From contig JASUTR010000049.1 of the NCBI GenBank assembly GCA_035048495.1, positions 158,624 through 222,623 on the forward strand: a DNA stretch of 64,000 nt. Reading direction: 5' to 3'. This DNA comes from Euptelea pleiosperma (Eukaryota; Streptophyta; Magnoliopsida; Ranunculales; Eupteleaceae). The position numbers and the translations under genes are program-made. Below are positions 8,542 to 21,200 of this stretch, in pieces. Each line of letters begins with the position of its first letter. Position 1 is the first letter of the stretch. The notes beneath the pieces were generated by a model. The model had not been told where the DNA came from. It searched no databases and was given only the letters and a program-made list of their open reading frames with translations.

Positions 8542-8894
8542 TTTTAGTTGTCATTATTACTTGATTGTAATAGGTCACCTTTCATGCTTTACTTTATCTG
8601 TGTTCTTAATGCTCTTGATATTTATAGCATTCTCTCTCTAAAATCACAACAAATAATATTTTAAAGACCATTTCAATCACCACTCTCACCCCACCATCAT
8701 TTTCATCAATTTCTATGAAGAAAGTCCGTCATTTTATGTTCTTTACTGCACGTTCACTAATCCCGAGTGCGGATTCGACTCCGACTTTCCACTGTGCTAG
8801 AATTCTTAATTTTTGCAGAGAAAAAGACTCGGATTAATTACAAATGTGTTGAGATTAGGGTCGTTCTCTCAACGACGGAAAAATCCTACTTTCA

Positions 8895-8899
8895 CACAC
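8895..8899. repeat. Right target-site duplication (CACAC)
   Basis: Matches 667-671. It directly follows the CA that ends the 3' LTR and is continued by normal satellite ('aaactgagtcc'). Confidence 0.96.
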
Positions 8900-11800
8900 A
8901 AACTGAGTCCAATTTGGGACGTTGACGCACGGATGGAGCTAACTTGTTTCGCCTATCGCGAATCTTGTTCCAATACTTCAAATGTGTTGAAACAATAATA
9001 ATGGAAGAGTTTGAGTTCAATTACGAGGTCCGATTGCGAAAAAGTCACAAGTTATAGGCTTCGGAATGTAACACACAAACTGAGTCCAATTTGAGACGTT
9101 GACGCACGGATGGGGCTAACTTGTTTCGCCTAACCCGAATCTTGTTCCAATAATTCAAATGTGTTGAAACAATAATAATGGAAGAGTTTGAGTTCAATTA
9201 TGAGGTCCGATTGCGAAAAAGTCACAAGTTATAGGCTTCGGAATGTAACACACAAACTGAGTCCAATTTGAGACGTTGACGCACGGATGGAGCTAACTTG
9301 TTTCGCCTATCCCGAATCTTGTTCCAATACTTTAAATGTGTTGAAACAATAATAATGGAAGAGTTTGAGTTCAATTACGAGGTCCGATTGCGAAAAAGTC
9401 ACAAGTTATAGGCTTCGGAATGTAACACACAAACTGAGTCCAATTTGAGACGTTGACGCACGGATGGAGCTAACTTGTTTCGACTGTCCCGAATCTTGTT
9501 CCAACACTTCAAATGTGTCGAAACAATAGTAATGGAAGAATTCGAGTATAATTACAAGGTTCGGTTGCGAAAAAGTCACAAGTTATAGGCTTCGGAATGT
9601 AACACACAAACTGAGTCCAATTTGAGACATTGACACACGGATGGAGCTAACTTGTTTTGACTGTCACGAATCTTGTTTCAACACTTCAAATGTGATGCAA
9701 CAATAGTAATGGAAGAGTTTGAGTCCAATTACGAGGTCCGGTTGCGAAAAAGTCACAAGTTATAGGCTTCGGAATGTAACACACAAACTGAGTCCAATTT
9801 GAGACGTTGATGCACGGAAGGGGCTAACTTGTTTCGACAGTAATAAATCTTGTTCAAACACTTCAAATTTGTTGAAACAATAGTAATGGAAGAATTCGAG
9901 TCTAATTACGAGGTTCGGTTGCGAAAAAGTCACAAGTTATAGGCTTCGGAATGTAACATACAAACTGAGTCCAATTTGAGACGTTGACGCACGGATGGAG
10001 CTAACTTGTTTCGACTGTCCCGAATCTTGTTCCAACACTTCAAATGTGTCGAAACAATAGTAATGGAAGAATTCGAGTATAATTACAAGGTTCGGTTGCG
10101 AAAAAGTCACAAGTTATAGGCTTCGGAATGTAACACACAAACTGAGTCCAATTTGAGACGTTGACGCACGGATGGAGCTAACTTGTTTCGCCTATCCCGA
10201 ATCTTGTTCCAATACTTCAAATGTGTTGAAACAATTATAATGGAAGAGTTTGAGTTCAATTACGAGGTCCGATTGCGAAAAAGTCACAAGTTATAGGCTT
10301 CAGAATGTAACACACAAACTGAGTCCAATTTGAGACGTTGACGCACGGATGGGGCTAACTTGTTTCGCCTAACCCGAATCTTGTTCCAATACTTCAAATG
10401 TGTTGAAACAATAATAATGGAAGAGTTTGAGTTCAATTACGAGGTCCGATTGTGAAAAAGTCACAAGTTATAGGCTTCGGAATGTAACACACAAACTGAG
10501 TCCAATTTGAGACGTTGACGCACGGATGGAGCTAACTTGTTTCGCCTATCCCGAATCTTGTTCCAATACTTCAAATGTGTTGAAACAATAATAATGGAAG
10601 AGTTTGAGTTCAATTACGAGGTCCGATTGCGAAAAAGTCACAAGTTATAGGCTTCGGAATGTAACACACAAACTGAGTCCAATTTGAGACGTTGACGCAC
10701 GGATGGAGCTAACTTGTTTCGACAGTGATAAATCTTGTTCCAACACTTCAATTGTGTTGAAACAATTGTAATGGAAGAATTCGAGTCTAATTACGAGGTC
10801 CGGTTGCGAAAAAGTCACAAGTTATAGGCTTCGGAATGTAACATACAAACTGAGTCCAATTTGAGACGTTGACGCACGGATGGAGCTAACTTGTTTCGAC
10901 AGTGATAAATCTTGTTCCAACACTTCAATTGTGTTGAAACAATTGTAATGGAAGAATTCGAGTCTAATTACGAGGTCCGGTTGCGAAAAAGTCACAAGTT
11001 ATAGGCTTCGGAATGTAACATACAAACTGAGTCCAATTTGAGACGTTGACGCACGGATGGAGCTAACTTGTTTCGACAGTGATAAATCTTGTTCCAACAC
11101 TTCAATTGTGTTGAAACAATTGTAATGGAAGAATTCGAGTCTAATTACGAGGTCCGGTTGCGAAAAAGTCACAAGTTATAGGCTTCGGAATGTAACACAC
11201 AAACTGAGTCTAATTTTAGACGTTCACGCACGGATGGAGCTAACTTGTTTCGACTGTCCCGAATCTTGTTCCAACACTTCAAATGCGTTGAAACAATAAT
11301 AATGGAAGAGTTTGAGTCCAATTACGAGGTCCGATTGCGAAAAAGTCACAAGTTATAGGCTTCGGAATGTAACACACAAACTGAGTCCAATTTGAGACGT
11401 TGACGCACGGATGGAGCTAACTTGTTTTGACTGCTACGAATCTTGTTTCACCACTTCAAATGTGTTGCAACAATAGTAATGGAAGAGTTTGAGTCCAATT
11501 ACGAGGTCCGGTTGCGAAAAAGTCACAAGTTATAGGCTTCGGAATGTAACACACAAACTGAATCCAATTTGAGACGTTGACGCACGGATGGAGCTAACTT
11601 GTTTCGCCTATCCCGAATCTTGTTCCAATACTTTAAATGTGTTGAAACAATAATAATGGAAGAGTTTGAGTTCAATTACGAGGTCCGATTGCGAAAAAGT
11701 TATAGGCTTCGGAATGTAACACACAAACTGAGTCCAATTTGAGACGTTGAAGCACGGATGGAGCTAACTTGTTTCGACTGTCATAAATCTTGTTCAAACA

Positions 11801-13390
11801 CTTCAAATTTGTTGAAACAATTGTAATGGAAGAATTCGAGTCTAATTACGAGGTCCGGTTGCGAAAAAGTCACAAGTTATAGGCTTCGGAATGTAACACA
11901 CAAACTTAGTCCAATTTGAGACGTTGACGCACGGAAGGAGCTAACTTGTTTGGACAGTCATAAATCTTGTTCCAACACTTCAAATTTGTTGAAACAATTG
12001 TAATGGAAGAATTCGAGTCTAATTACGAGGTCCGGTTGCGAAAAAGTCACAAGTTATAGGCTTCGGAATGTAGCACACAAACTGAGTCCAATATGAGACG
12101 TTGACGCACGGATGGAGCTAACTTGTTTCGACTGTCCCGAATATTGTTCCAACACTTCAAATGTGCTGTAACAATAGTAATAGAAGAATTCGAGTTTAAT
12201 TACGAGGTCCGGTTGCGAAAAAGTCACAAGTTATAGGCTTCAGAATGTAACACACAAACTGAGTCCAATTTGGGACGTTGACGCACGGATGGAGCTAACT
12301 TGTTTCGCCTATCGCGAATCTTGTTCCAATACTTCAAATGTGTTGAAACAATAATAATGGAAGAGTTTGAGTCCAATTACGAGGTCCGATTGCGAAAAAG
12401 TCACCAGTTATAGGCTTCGGAATGTAACACAAAAAATGAGTCCAATTTGAGACGTTGACGCACGGATGGAGCTAACTTGTTTTGACTGCTACGAATCTTG
12501 TTTCAACACTTCAAATGTGTTGCAACAATAGTAATGGAAGAGTTTGAGTCCAATTACGAGGTCCGGTTGCGAAAAAGTCACAAGTTATAGGCTTCGGAAT
12601 GTAACACACAAACTGAATCCAATTTGAGACGTTGACGCACGGATGGAGCTAACTTATTTCGCCTATCCCGAATCTTGTTCCAATACTTCAAATGTGTTGA
12701 AACAATAATAATGGAAGAGTTTGAGTTCAATTACGAGGTCCGATTGCGAAAAAGTCACAAGTTATAGGCTTCGGAATGTAACACACAAACTGAGTCCAAT
12801 TTGAGACGTTGACGCACGGATGGGGCTAACTTGTTTCGCCTAACCCGAATCTTGTTCCAATAATTCAAATGTGTTGAAACAATAATAATGGAAGAGTTTG
12901 AGTTCAATTACGAGGTCCGATTGCGAAAAAGTCACAAGTTATAGGCTTCGGAATGTAACACACAAACTGAGTCCAATTTGAGACGTTGACGCACGGATGG
13001 AGCTAACTTGTTTCGCCTATCCCGAATCTTGTTCCAATACTTTAAATGTGTTGAAACAATAATAATGGAAGAGTTTGAGTTCAATTACGAGGTCCGATTG
13101 CGAAAAAGTCACAAGTTAGAGGCTTCGGAATGTAACACACAAACTGAGTCCAATTTGAGACGTTGACGCACGGATGGAGCTAACTTGTTTCGACTGTCCC
13201 GAATCTTGTTCCAACACTTCAAATGTGTCGAAACAATAGTAATGGAAGAATTCGAGTATAATTACAAGGTTCGGTTGCGAAAAAGTCACAAGTTATAGGC
13301 TTCGGAATGTAACACACAAACTGAGTCCAATTTGAGACGTTGACGCACGGATGGAGCTAACTTGTTTCGCCTATCCCGAATCTTGTTCCA
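8895..13390. repeat. Large satellite duplication, copy 1 (~4.5 kb)
   Basis: Matches 18,255-22,750 at a constant offset of 9,360 bp with only a handful of substitutions seen (for example near 11,157, 12,272, 12,911 and 13,119). It includes shared rare features such as 'gattgtgaaaaag' and three consecutive 'acagtgataaatc' monomers. The match ends abruptly at ~13,391. Confidence 0.88.
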
Positions 13391-16025
13391 ATACTTCAAA
13401 TGTGTTGAAACAATTATAATGGAAGAGTTTGAGTTCAATTACGAGGTCCGATTGCGAAAAAGTCACAAGTTATAGGCTTCAGAATGTAACACACAAACTG
13501 AGTCCAATTTGAGACGTTGACGCACGGATGGGGCTAACTTGTTTCGCCTAACCCGAATCTTGTTCCAATACTTCAAATGTGTTGAAACAATAATAATGGA
13601 AGAGTTTGAGTTCAATTACGAGGTCCGATTGCGAAAAAGTCACAAGTTATAGGCTTCGGAATGTAACACACAAACTGAGTCCAATTTGAGACGTTGACGC
13701 ACGGATGGAGCTAACTTGTTTCGCCTATCCCGAATCTTGTTCCAATACTTCAAATGTGTTGAAACAATAATAATGGAAGAGTTTGAGTTCAATTACGAGG
13801 TCCGATTGCGAAAAAGTCACAAGTTATAGGCTTCGGAATGTAACACACAAACTGAGTCCAATTTGAGACGTTGACACACGGATGGAGCTAACTTGTTTCG
13901 ACTGTCCCGAATCTTGTTCCAACACTTCAAATGTGCTGTAACAATAGTAATAGAAGAATTCGAGTTTAATTACGAGGTCCGGTTGCGAAAAAGTCACAAG
14001 TTATAGGCTTCGGAATGTAACACACAAACTGAGTCCAATTTGAGACGTTGACGCACGGATGGAGCTAACTTGTTTCGACTGTCCCGAATCTTATTCCAAC
14101 ACTTCAAATGTGTTGAAACAATAGTAATGGAAGAATTTGAGTCTAATTACGAGGTTCGGTTGCGAAAAAGTCACAAGTTATAGGCTTCGGAATGTAACAG
14201 ACAAACTGAGTCCAATTTGAGACGTTGACGCACGGATGGAGCTAACTTGTTTCGCCTATCGCGAATCTTGTTCCAATACTTCAAATGTGTTGAAACAATA
14301 ATAATGGAAGAGTTTGAGTCCAATTACGAGGTCCGATTGCGAAAAAGTCACCAGTTATAGGCTTCGGAATGTAACACACAAACTGAGTCCAATTTGAGAC
14401 GTTGACGCACGGATGGAGCTAACTTGTTTTGACTGCTACGAATCTTGTTTCAACACTTCAAATGTGTTGCAACAATAGTAATGGAAGAGTTTGAGTTCAA
14501 TTACGAGGTCCGGTTGCGAAAAAGTCACAAGTTATAGGCTTCGGAATGTAACACACAAACTGAATCCAATTTGAGACGTTGACGCACGGATGGAGCTAAC
14601 TTGTTTCGCCTATCCCGAATCTTGTTCCAATACTTCAAATGTGTTGAAACAATAATAATGGAAGAGTTTGAGTTCAATTACGAGGTCCGATTGCGAAAAA
14701 GTCACAAGTTATAGGCTTCGGAATGTAACACACAAACTGAGTCCAATTTGAGACATTGACACACGGATGGAGCTAACTTGTTTTGACTGTCATGAATCTT
14801 GTTTCAACACTTCAAATGTGATGCAACAATAGTAATGGAAGAGTTTGAGTCCAATTACGAGGTCCGGTTGCGAAAAAGTCACAAGTTATAGGCTTCGGAA
14901 TGTAACACACAAACTGAGTCCAATTTGAGACGTTGATGCACGGAAGGGGCTAACTTGTTTCGACAGTCATAAATCTTGTTCAAACACTTCAAATTTGTTG
15001 AAACAATAGTAATGGAAGAATTCGAGTCTAATTACGAGGTTCGGTTGCGAAAAAGTCACAAGTTATAGGCTTCGGAATGTAACATACAAACTGAGTCCAA
15101 TTTGAGACGTTGACGCACGGATGGAGCTAACTTGTTTTGACTGCTACGAATCTTGTTTCACCACTTCAAATGTGTTGCAACAATAGTAATGGAAGAGTTT
15201 GAGTCCAATTACGAGGTCCGGTTGCGAAAAAGTCACAAGTTATAGGCTTCGGAATGTAACACACAAACTGAATCCAATTTGAGACGTTGACGCACGGATG
15301 GAGCTAACTTGTTTCGCCTATCCCGAATCTTGTTCCAATACTTTAAATGTGTTGAAACAATAATAATGGAAGAGTTTGAGTTCAATTACGAGGTCCGATT
15401 GCGAAAAAGTTATAGGCTTCGGAATGTAACACACAAACTGAGTCCAATTTGAGACGTTGAAGCACGGATGGAGCTAACTTGTTTCGACAGTCATAAATCT
15501 TGTTCAAACACTTCAAATTTGTTGAAACAATTGTAATGGAAGAATTCGAGTCTAATTACGAGGTCCGGTTGCGAAAAAGTCACAAGTTATAGGCTTCGGA
15601 ATGTAACACACAAACTGAGTCCAATTTGAGACGTTGACGCACGGAAGGAGCTAACTTGTTTGGACAGTCATAAATCTTGTTCCAACACTTCAAATTTGTT
15701 GAAACAATTGTAATGGAAGAATTCGAGTCTAATTACGAGGTCCGGTTGCGAAAAAGTCACAAGTTATAGGCTTCGGAATGTAGCACACAAACTGAGTCCA
15801 ATATGAGACGTTGACGCACGGATGGAGCTAACTTGTTTCGACTGTCCCGAATATTGTTCCAACACTTCAAATGTGCTGTAACAATAGTAATAGAAGAATT
15901 CGAGTTTAATTACGAGGTCCGGTTGCGAAAAAGTCACAAGTTATAGGCTTCAGAATGTAACACACAAACTGAGTCCAATTTGGGACGTTGACGCACGGAT
16001 GGAGCTAACTTGTTTCGCCTATCGC
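13391..16025. repeat. Satellite segment specific to duplication copy 1
   Basis: Monomer order here differs from the positional equivalent at 22,751-25,392. It carries private variants 'ttgacacacgg' followed by 'gctgtaac' (~13,872), 'cttattcc' (~14,089) and 'aacagacaaac' (~14,196). The same series recurs at 45,700-47,900, about 51,690-52,020 and 63,056-63,390, so it is an older, dispersed HOR segment. It contains a 170-bp monomer near 15,409. Confidence 0.75.
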
Positions 16026-16142
16026 GAATCTTGTTCCAATACTTCAAATGTGTTGAAACAATAATAATGGAAGAGTTTGAGTTCAATTACGAGGTCCGAT
16101 TGCGAAAAAGTCACAAGTTATAGGCTTCGGAATGTAACACAC

Positions 16143-18185
16143 AAACTGAGTCCAATTTGAGACGTTGACGCACGGATGGGGCTAACTTGTTTCGCCTAAC
16201 CCGAATCTTGTTCCAATAATTCAAATGTGTTGAAACAATAATAATGGAAGAGTTTGAGTTCAATTATGAGGTCCGATTGCGAAAAAGTCACAAGTTATAG
16301 GCTTCGGAATGTAACACACAAACTGAGTCCAATTTGAGACGTTGACGCACGGATGGAGCTAACTTGTTTCGCCTATCCCGAATCTTGTTCCAATACTTTA
16401 AATGTGTTGAAACAATAATAATGGAAGAGTTTGAGTTCAATTACGAGGTCCGATTGCGAAAAAGTCACAAGTTATAGGCTTCGGAATGTAACACACAAAC
16501 TGAGTCCAATTTGAGACGTTGACGCACGGATGGAGCTAACTTGTTTCGACTGTCCCGAATCTTGTTCCAACACTTCAAATGTGTCGAAACAATAGTAATG
16601 GAAGAATTCGAGTATAATTACAAGGTTCGGTTGCGAAAAAGTCACAAGTTATAGGCTTCGGAATGTAACACACAAACTGAGTCCAATTTGAGACATTGAC
16701 ACACGGATGGAGCTAACTTGTTTTGACTGTCACGAATCTTGTTTCAACACTTCAAATGTGATGCAACAATAGTAATGGAAGAGTTTGAGTCCAATTACGA
16801 GGTCCGGTTGCGAAAAAGTCACAAGTTATAGGCTTCGGAATGTAACACACAAACTGAGTCCAATTTGAGACGTTGATGCACGGAAGGGGCTAACTTGTTT
16901 CGACAGTAATAAATCTTGTTCAAACACTTCAAATTTGTTGAAACAATAGTAATGGAAGAATTCGAGTCTAATTACGAGGTTCGGTTGCGAAAAAGTCACA
17001 AGTTATAGGCTTCGGAATGTAACATACAAACTGAGTCCAATTTGAGACGTTGACGCACGGATGGAGCTAACTTGTTTCGACAGTGATAAATCTTGTTCCA
17101 ACACTTCAATTGTGTTGAAACAATTGTAATGGAAGAATTCGAGTCTAATTACGAGGTCCGGTTGCGAAAAAGTCACAAGTTATAGGCTTCGGAATGTAAC
17201 ACACAAACTGAGTCTAATTTTAGACGTTCACGCATGGATGGAGCTAACTTGTTTCGACTGTCCCGAATCTTGTTCCAACACTTCAAATGCGTTGAAACAA
17301 TAATAATGGAAGAGTTTGAGTCCAATTACGAGGTCCGATTGCGAAAAAGTCACAAGTTATAGGCTTCGGAATGTAACACACAAACTGAGTCCAATTTGAG
17401 TCGTTGACGCACGGATGGAGCTAACTTGTTTTGACTGCTACGAATCTTGTTTCACCACTTCAAATGTGTTGCAACAATAGTAATGGAAGAGTTTGAGTCC
17501 AATTACGAGGTCCGGTTGCGAAAAAGTCACAAGTTATAGGCTTCGGAATGTAACACACAAACTGAATCCAATTTGAGACGTTGACGCACGGATGGAGCTA
17601 ACTTGTTTCGCCTATCCCGAATCTTGTTCCAATACTTTAAATGTGTTGAAACAATAATAATGGAAGAGTTTGAGTTCAATTACGAGGTCCGATTGCGAAA
17701 AAGTTATAGGCTTCGGAATGTAACACACAAACTGAGTCCAATTTGAGACGTTGAAGCACGGATGGAGCTAACTTGTTTCGACAGTCATAAATCTTGTTCA
17801 AACACTTCAAATTTGTTGAAACAATTGTAATGGAAGAATTCGAGTCTAATTACGAGGTCCGGTTGCGAAAAAGTCACAAGTTATAGGCTTCGGAATGTAA
17901 CACACAAACTGAGTCCAATTTGAGACGTTGACGCACGGAAGGAGCTAACTTGTTTGGACAGTCATAAATCTTGTTCCAACACTTCAAATTTGTTGAAACA
18001 ATTGTAATGGAAGAATTCGAGTCTAATTACGAGGTCCGGTTGCGAAAAAGTCACAAGTTATAGGCTTCGGAATGTAGCACACAAACTGAGTCCAATATGA
18101 GACGTTGACGCACGGATGGAGCTAACTTGTTTCGACTGTCCCGAATATTGTTCCAACACTTCAAATGTGCTGTAACAATAGTAAT
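16143..18185. repeat. Large satellite duplication, second matching flank, copy 1
   Basis: Aligns with 25,510-27,552 at offset 9,367 bp, including the rare 'tttgagtcgttgacg' (17,395 and 26,762). The 7-bp change from the 9,360 offset is explained by the 170-bp monomer present only in the copy-1 middle segment. Confidence 0.82.
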
Positions 18186-18254
18186 AGAAGAATTTGAGTT
18201 TAATTACGAGGTCCGATTGCGAAAAAGTCACAAGTTATAGGCTTCAGAATGTAA

Positions 18255-21200
18255 CACACAAACTGAGTCCAATTTGGGACGTTGACGCACGGATGGAGCT
18301 AACTTGTTTCGCCTATCGCGAATCTTGTTCCAATACTTCAAATGTGTTGAAACAATAATAATGGAAGAGTTTGAGTTCAATTACGAGGTCCGATTGCGAA
18401 AAAGTCACAAGTTATAGGCTTCGGAATGTAACACACAAACTGAGTCCAATTTGAGACGTTGACGCACGGATGGGGCTAACTTGTTTCGCCTAACCCGAAT
18501 CTTGTTCCAATAATTCAAATGTGTTGAAACAATAATAATGGAAGAGTTTGAGTTCAATTATGAGGTCCGATTGCGAAAAAGTCACAAGTTATAGGCTTCG
18601 GAATGTAACACACAAACTGAGTCCAATTTGAGACGTTGACGCACGGATGGAGCTAACTTGTTTCGCCTATCCCGAATCTTGTTCCAATACTTTAAATGTG
18701 TTGAAACAATAATAATGGAAGAGTTTGAGTTCAATTACGAGGTCCGATTGCGAAAAAGTCACAAGTTATAGGCTTCGGAATGTAACACACAAACTGAGTC
18801 CAATTTGAGACGTTGACGCACGGATGGAGCTAACTTGTTTCGACTGTCCCGAATCTTGTTCCAACACTTCAAATGTGTCGAAACAATAGTAATGGAAGAA
18901 TTCGAGTATAATTACAAGGTTCGGTTGCGAAAAAGTCACAAGTTATAGGCTTCGGAATGTAACACACAAACTGAGTCCAATTTGAGACATTGACACACGG
19001 ATGGAGCTAACTTGTTTTGACTGTCACGAATCTTGTTTCAACACTTCAAATGTGATGCAACAATAGTAATGGAAGAGTTTGAGTCCAATTACGAGGTCCG
19101 GTTGCGAAAAAGTCACAAGTTATAGGCTTCGGAATGTAACACACAAACTGAGTCCAATTTGAGACGTTGATGCACGGAAGGGGCTAACTTGTTTCGACAG
19201 TAATAAATCTTGTTCAAACACTTCAAATTTGTTGAAACAATAGTAATGGAAGAATTCGAGTCTAATTACGAGGTTCGGTTGCGAAAAAGTCACAAGTTAT
19301 AGGCTTCGGAATGTAACATACAAACTGAGTCCAATTTGAGACGTTGACGCACGGATGGAGCTAACTTGTTTCGACTGTCCCGAATCTTGTTCCAACACTT
19401 CAAATGTGTCGAAACAATAGTAATGGAAGAATTCGAGTATAATTACAAGGTTCGGTTGCGAAAAAGTCACAAGTTATAGGCTTCGGAATGTAACACACAA
19501 ACTGAGTCCAATTTGAGACGTTGACGCACGGATGGAGCTAACTTGTTTCGCCTATCCCGAATCTTGTTCCAATACTTCAAATGTGTTGAAACAATTATAA
19601 TGGAAGAGTTTGAGTTCAATTACGAGGTCCGATTGCGAAAAAGTCACAAGTTATAGGCTTCAGAATGTAACACACAAACTGAGTCCAATTTGAGACGTTG
19701 ACGCACGGATGGGGCTAACTTGTTTCGCCTAACCCGAATCTTGTTCCAATACTTCAAATGTGTTGAAACAATAATAATGGAAGAGTTTGAGTTCAATTAC
19801 GAGGTCCGATTGTGAAAAAGTCACAAGTTATAGGCTTCGGAATGTAACACACAAACTGAGTCCAATTTGAGACGTTGACGCACGGATGGAGCTAACTTGT
19901 TTCGCCTATCCCGAATCTTGTTCCAATACTTCAAATGTGTTGAAACAATAATAATGGAAGAGTTTGAGTTCAATTACGAGGTCCGATTGCGAAAAAGTCA
20001 CAAGTTATAGGCTTCGGAATGTAACACACAAACTGAGTCCAATTTGAGACGTTGACGCACGGATGGAGCTAACTTGTTTCGACAGTGATAAATCTTGTTC
20101 CAACACTTCAATTGTGTTGAAACAATTGTAATGGAAGAATTCGAGTCTAATTACGAGGTCCGGTTGCGAAAAAGTCACAAGTTATAGGCTTCGGAATGTA
20201 ACATACAAACTGAGTCCAATTTGAGACGTTGACGCACGGATGGAGCTAACTTGTTTCGACAGTGATAAATCTTGTTCCAACACTTCAATTGTGTTGAAAC
20301 AATTGTAATGGAAGAATTCGAGTCTAATTACGAGGTCCGGTTGCGAAAAAGTCACAAGTTATAGGCTTCGGAATGTAACATACAAACTGAGTCCAATTTG
20401 AGACGTTGACGCACGGATGGAGCTAACTTGTTTCGACAGTGATAAATCTTGTTCCAACACTTCAATTGTGTTGAAACAATTGTAATGGAAGAATTCGAGT
20501 CTAATTACGAGGTCCAGTTGCGAAAAAGTCACAAGTTATAGGCTTCGGAATGTAACACACAAACTGAGTCTAATTTTAGACGTTCACGCACGGATGGAGC
20601 TAACTTGTTTCGACTGTCCCGAATCTTGTTCCAACACTTCAAATGCGTTGAAACAATAATAATGGAAGAGTTTGAGTCCAATTACGAGGTCCGATTGCGA
20701 AAAAGTCACAAGTTATAGGCTTCGGAATGTAACACACAAACTGAGTCCAATTTGAGACGTTGACGCACGGATGGAGCTAACTTGTTTTGACTGCTACGAA
20801 TCTTGTTTCACCACTTCAAATGTGTTGCAACAATAGTAATGGAAGAGTTTGAGTCCAATTACGAGGTCCGGTTGCGAAAAAGTCACAAGTTATAGGCTTC
20901 GGAATGTAACACACAAACTGAATCCAATTTGAGACGTTGACGCACGGATGGAGCTAACTTGTTTCGCCTATCCCGAATCTTGTTCCAATACTTTAAATGT
21001 GTTGAAACAATAATAATGGAAGAGTTTGAGTTCAATTACGAGGTCCGATTGCGAAAAAGTTATAGGCTTCGGAATGTAACACACAAACTGAGTCCAATTT
21101 GAGACGTTGAAGCACGGATGGAGCTAACTTGTTTCGACTGTCATAAATCTTGTTCAAACACTTCAAATTTGTTGAAACAATTGTAATGGAAGAATTCGAG

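Larger units (their letters stand above)
8322..8818 (+). other. Possible intron in the LTR transcript leader
   Basis: A donor-like 'atggtgagt' (GT at 8,322) and an acceptor-like 'taatttttgcag' (AG ending 8,818), with 'ttcttaat' just upstream as a possible branch site, bracket a ~497-bp T/C-rich stretch. Motif reading only; no transcript evidence. Confidence 0.3.
672..8894 (+). mobile_element. Non-autonomous LTR retrotransposon, probably Ty3/gypsy Tat/Athila-like
   Basis: The element is 8,223 bp with TG...CA termini and a 5-bp duplication. Layout: truncated 5' LTR (672-938), leader (939-2,396), a single 613-codon ORF (2,397-4,238), a long 3' non-coding interior (4,239-6,204), a G-rich polypurine tract, and a full 3' LTR (6,217-8,894). 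No reverse transcriptase, integrase, protease or RNase H can be read in any frame, so it would need proteins from a related element. Assignment to the Tat/Athila group is inference from the long LTR, the long non-coding blocks either side of the ORF, and the 'ggttgggggt' tract before the LTR. A LARD-like derivative is the main alternative description. The 267 bp shared by both LTRs are identical and the flanking satellite matches its paralogue, so insertion was recent. Confidence 0.92.
6217..8894 (+). repeat. 3' LTR, full length (2,678 bp)
   Basis: It starts TGATATTCGC after the polypurine tract and ends ...CTACTTTCA before the target duplication. The first 267 bp match the 5' LTR. The rest is unique in the window. 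In order it contains TGGGCC-type motifs, a 20-bp tandem triplicate (~6,877-6,930), poly-A (7,181-7,216), a 26-bp palindrome (7,246-7,271), a TATA box (~7,275), a CT-rich probable R region with (CTT)25, three GC hairpins (7,421-7,790), CT-rich blocks (8,350-8,474) and an AATAAA (8,536). Several short ORFs read through it, but none looks like a gene. Confidence 0.9.

Noticed and set aside
6484..8894. A separate element nested in the 3' LTR
   Set aside because: No second target duplication or terminal repeats at the 6,483/6,484 junction, and the end at 8,894 carries the CA terminus and the matching CACAC of the main element.
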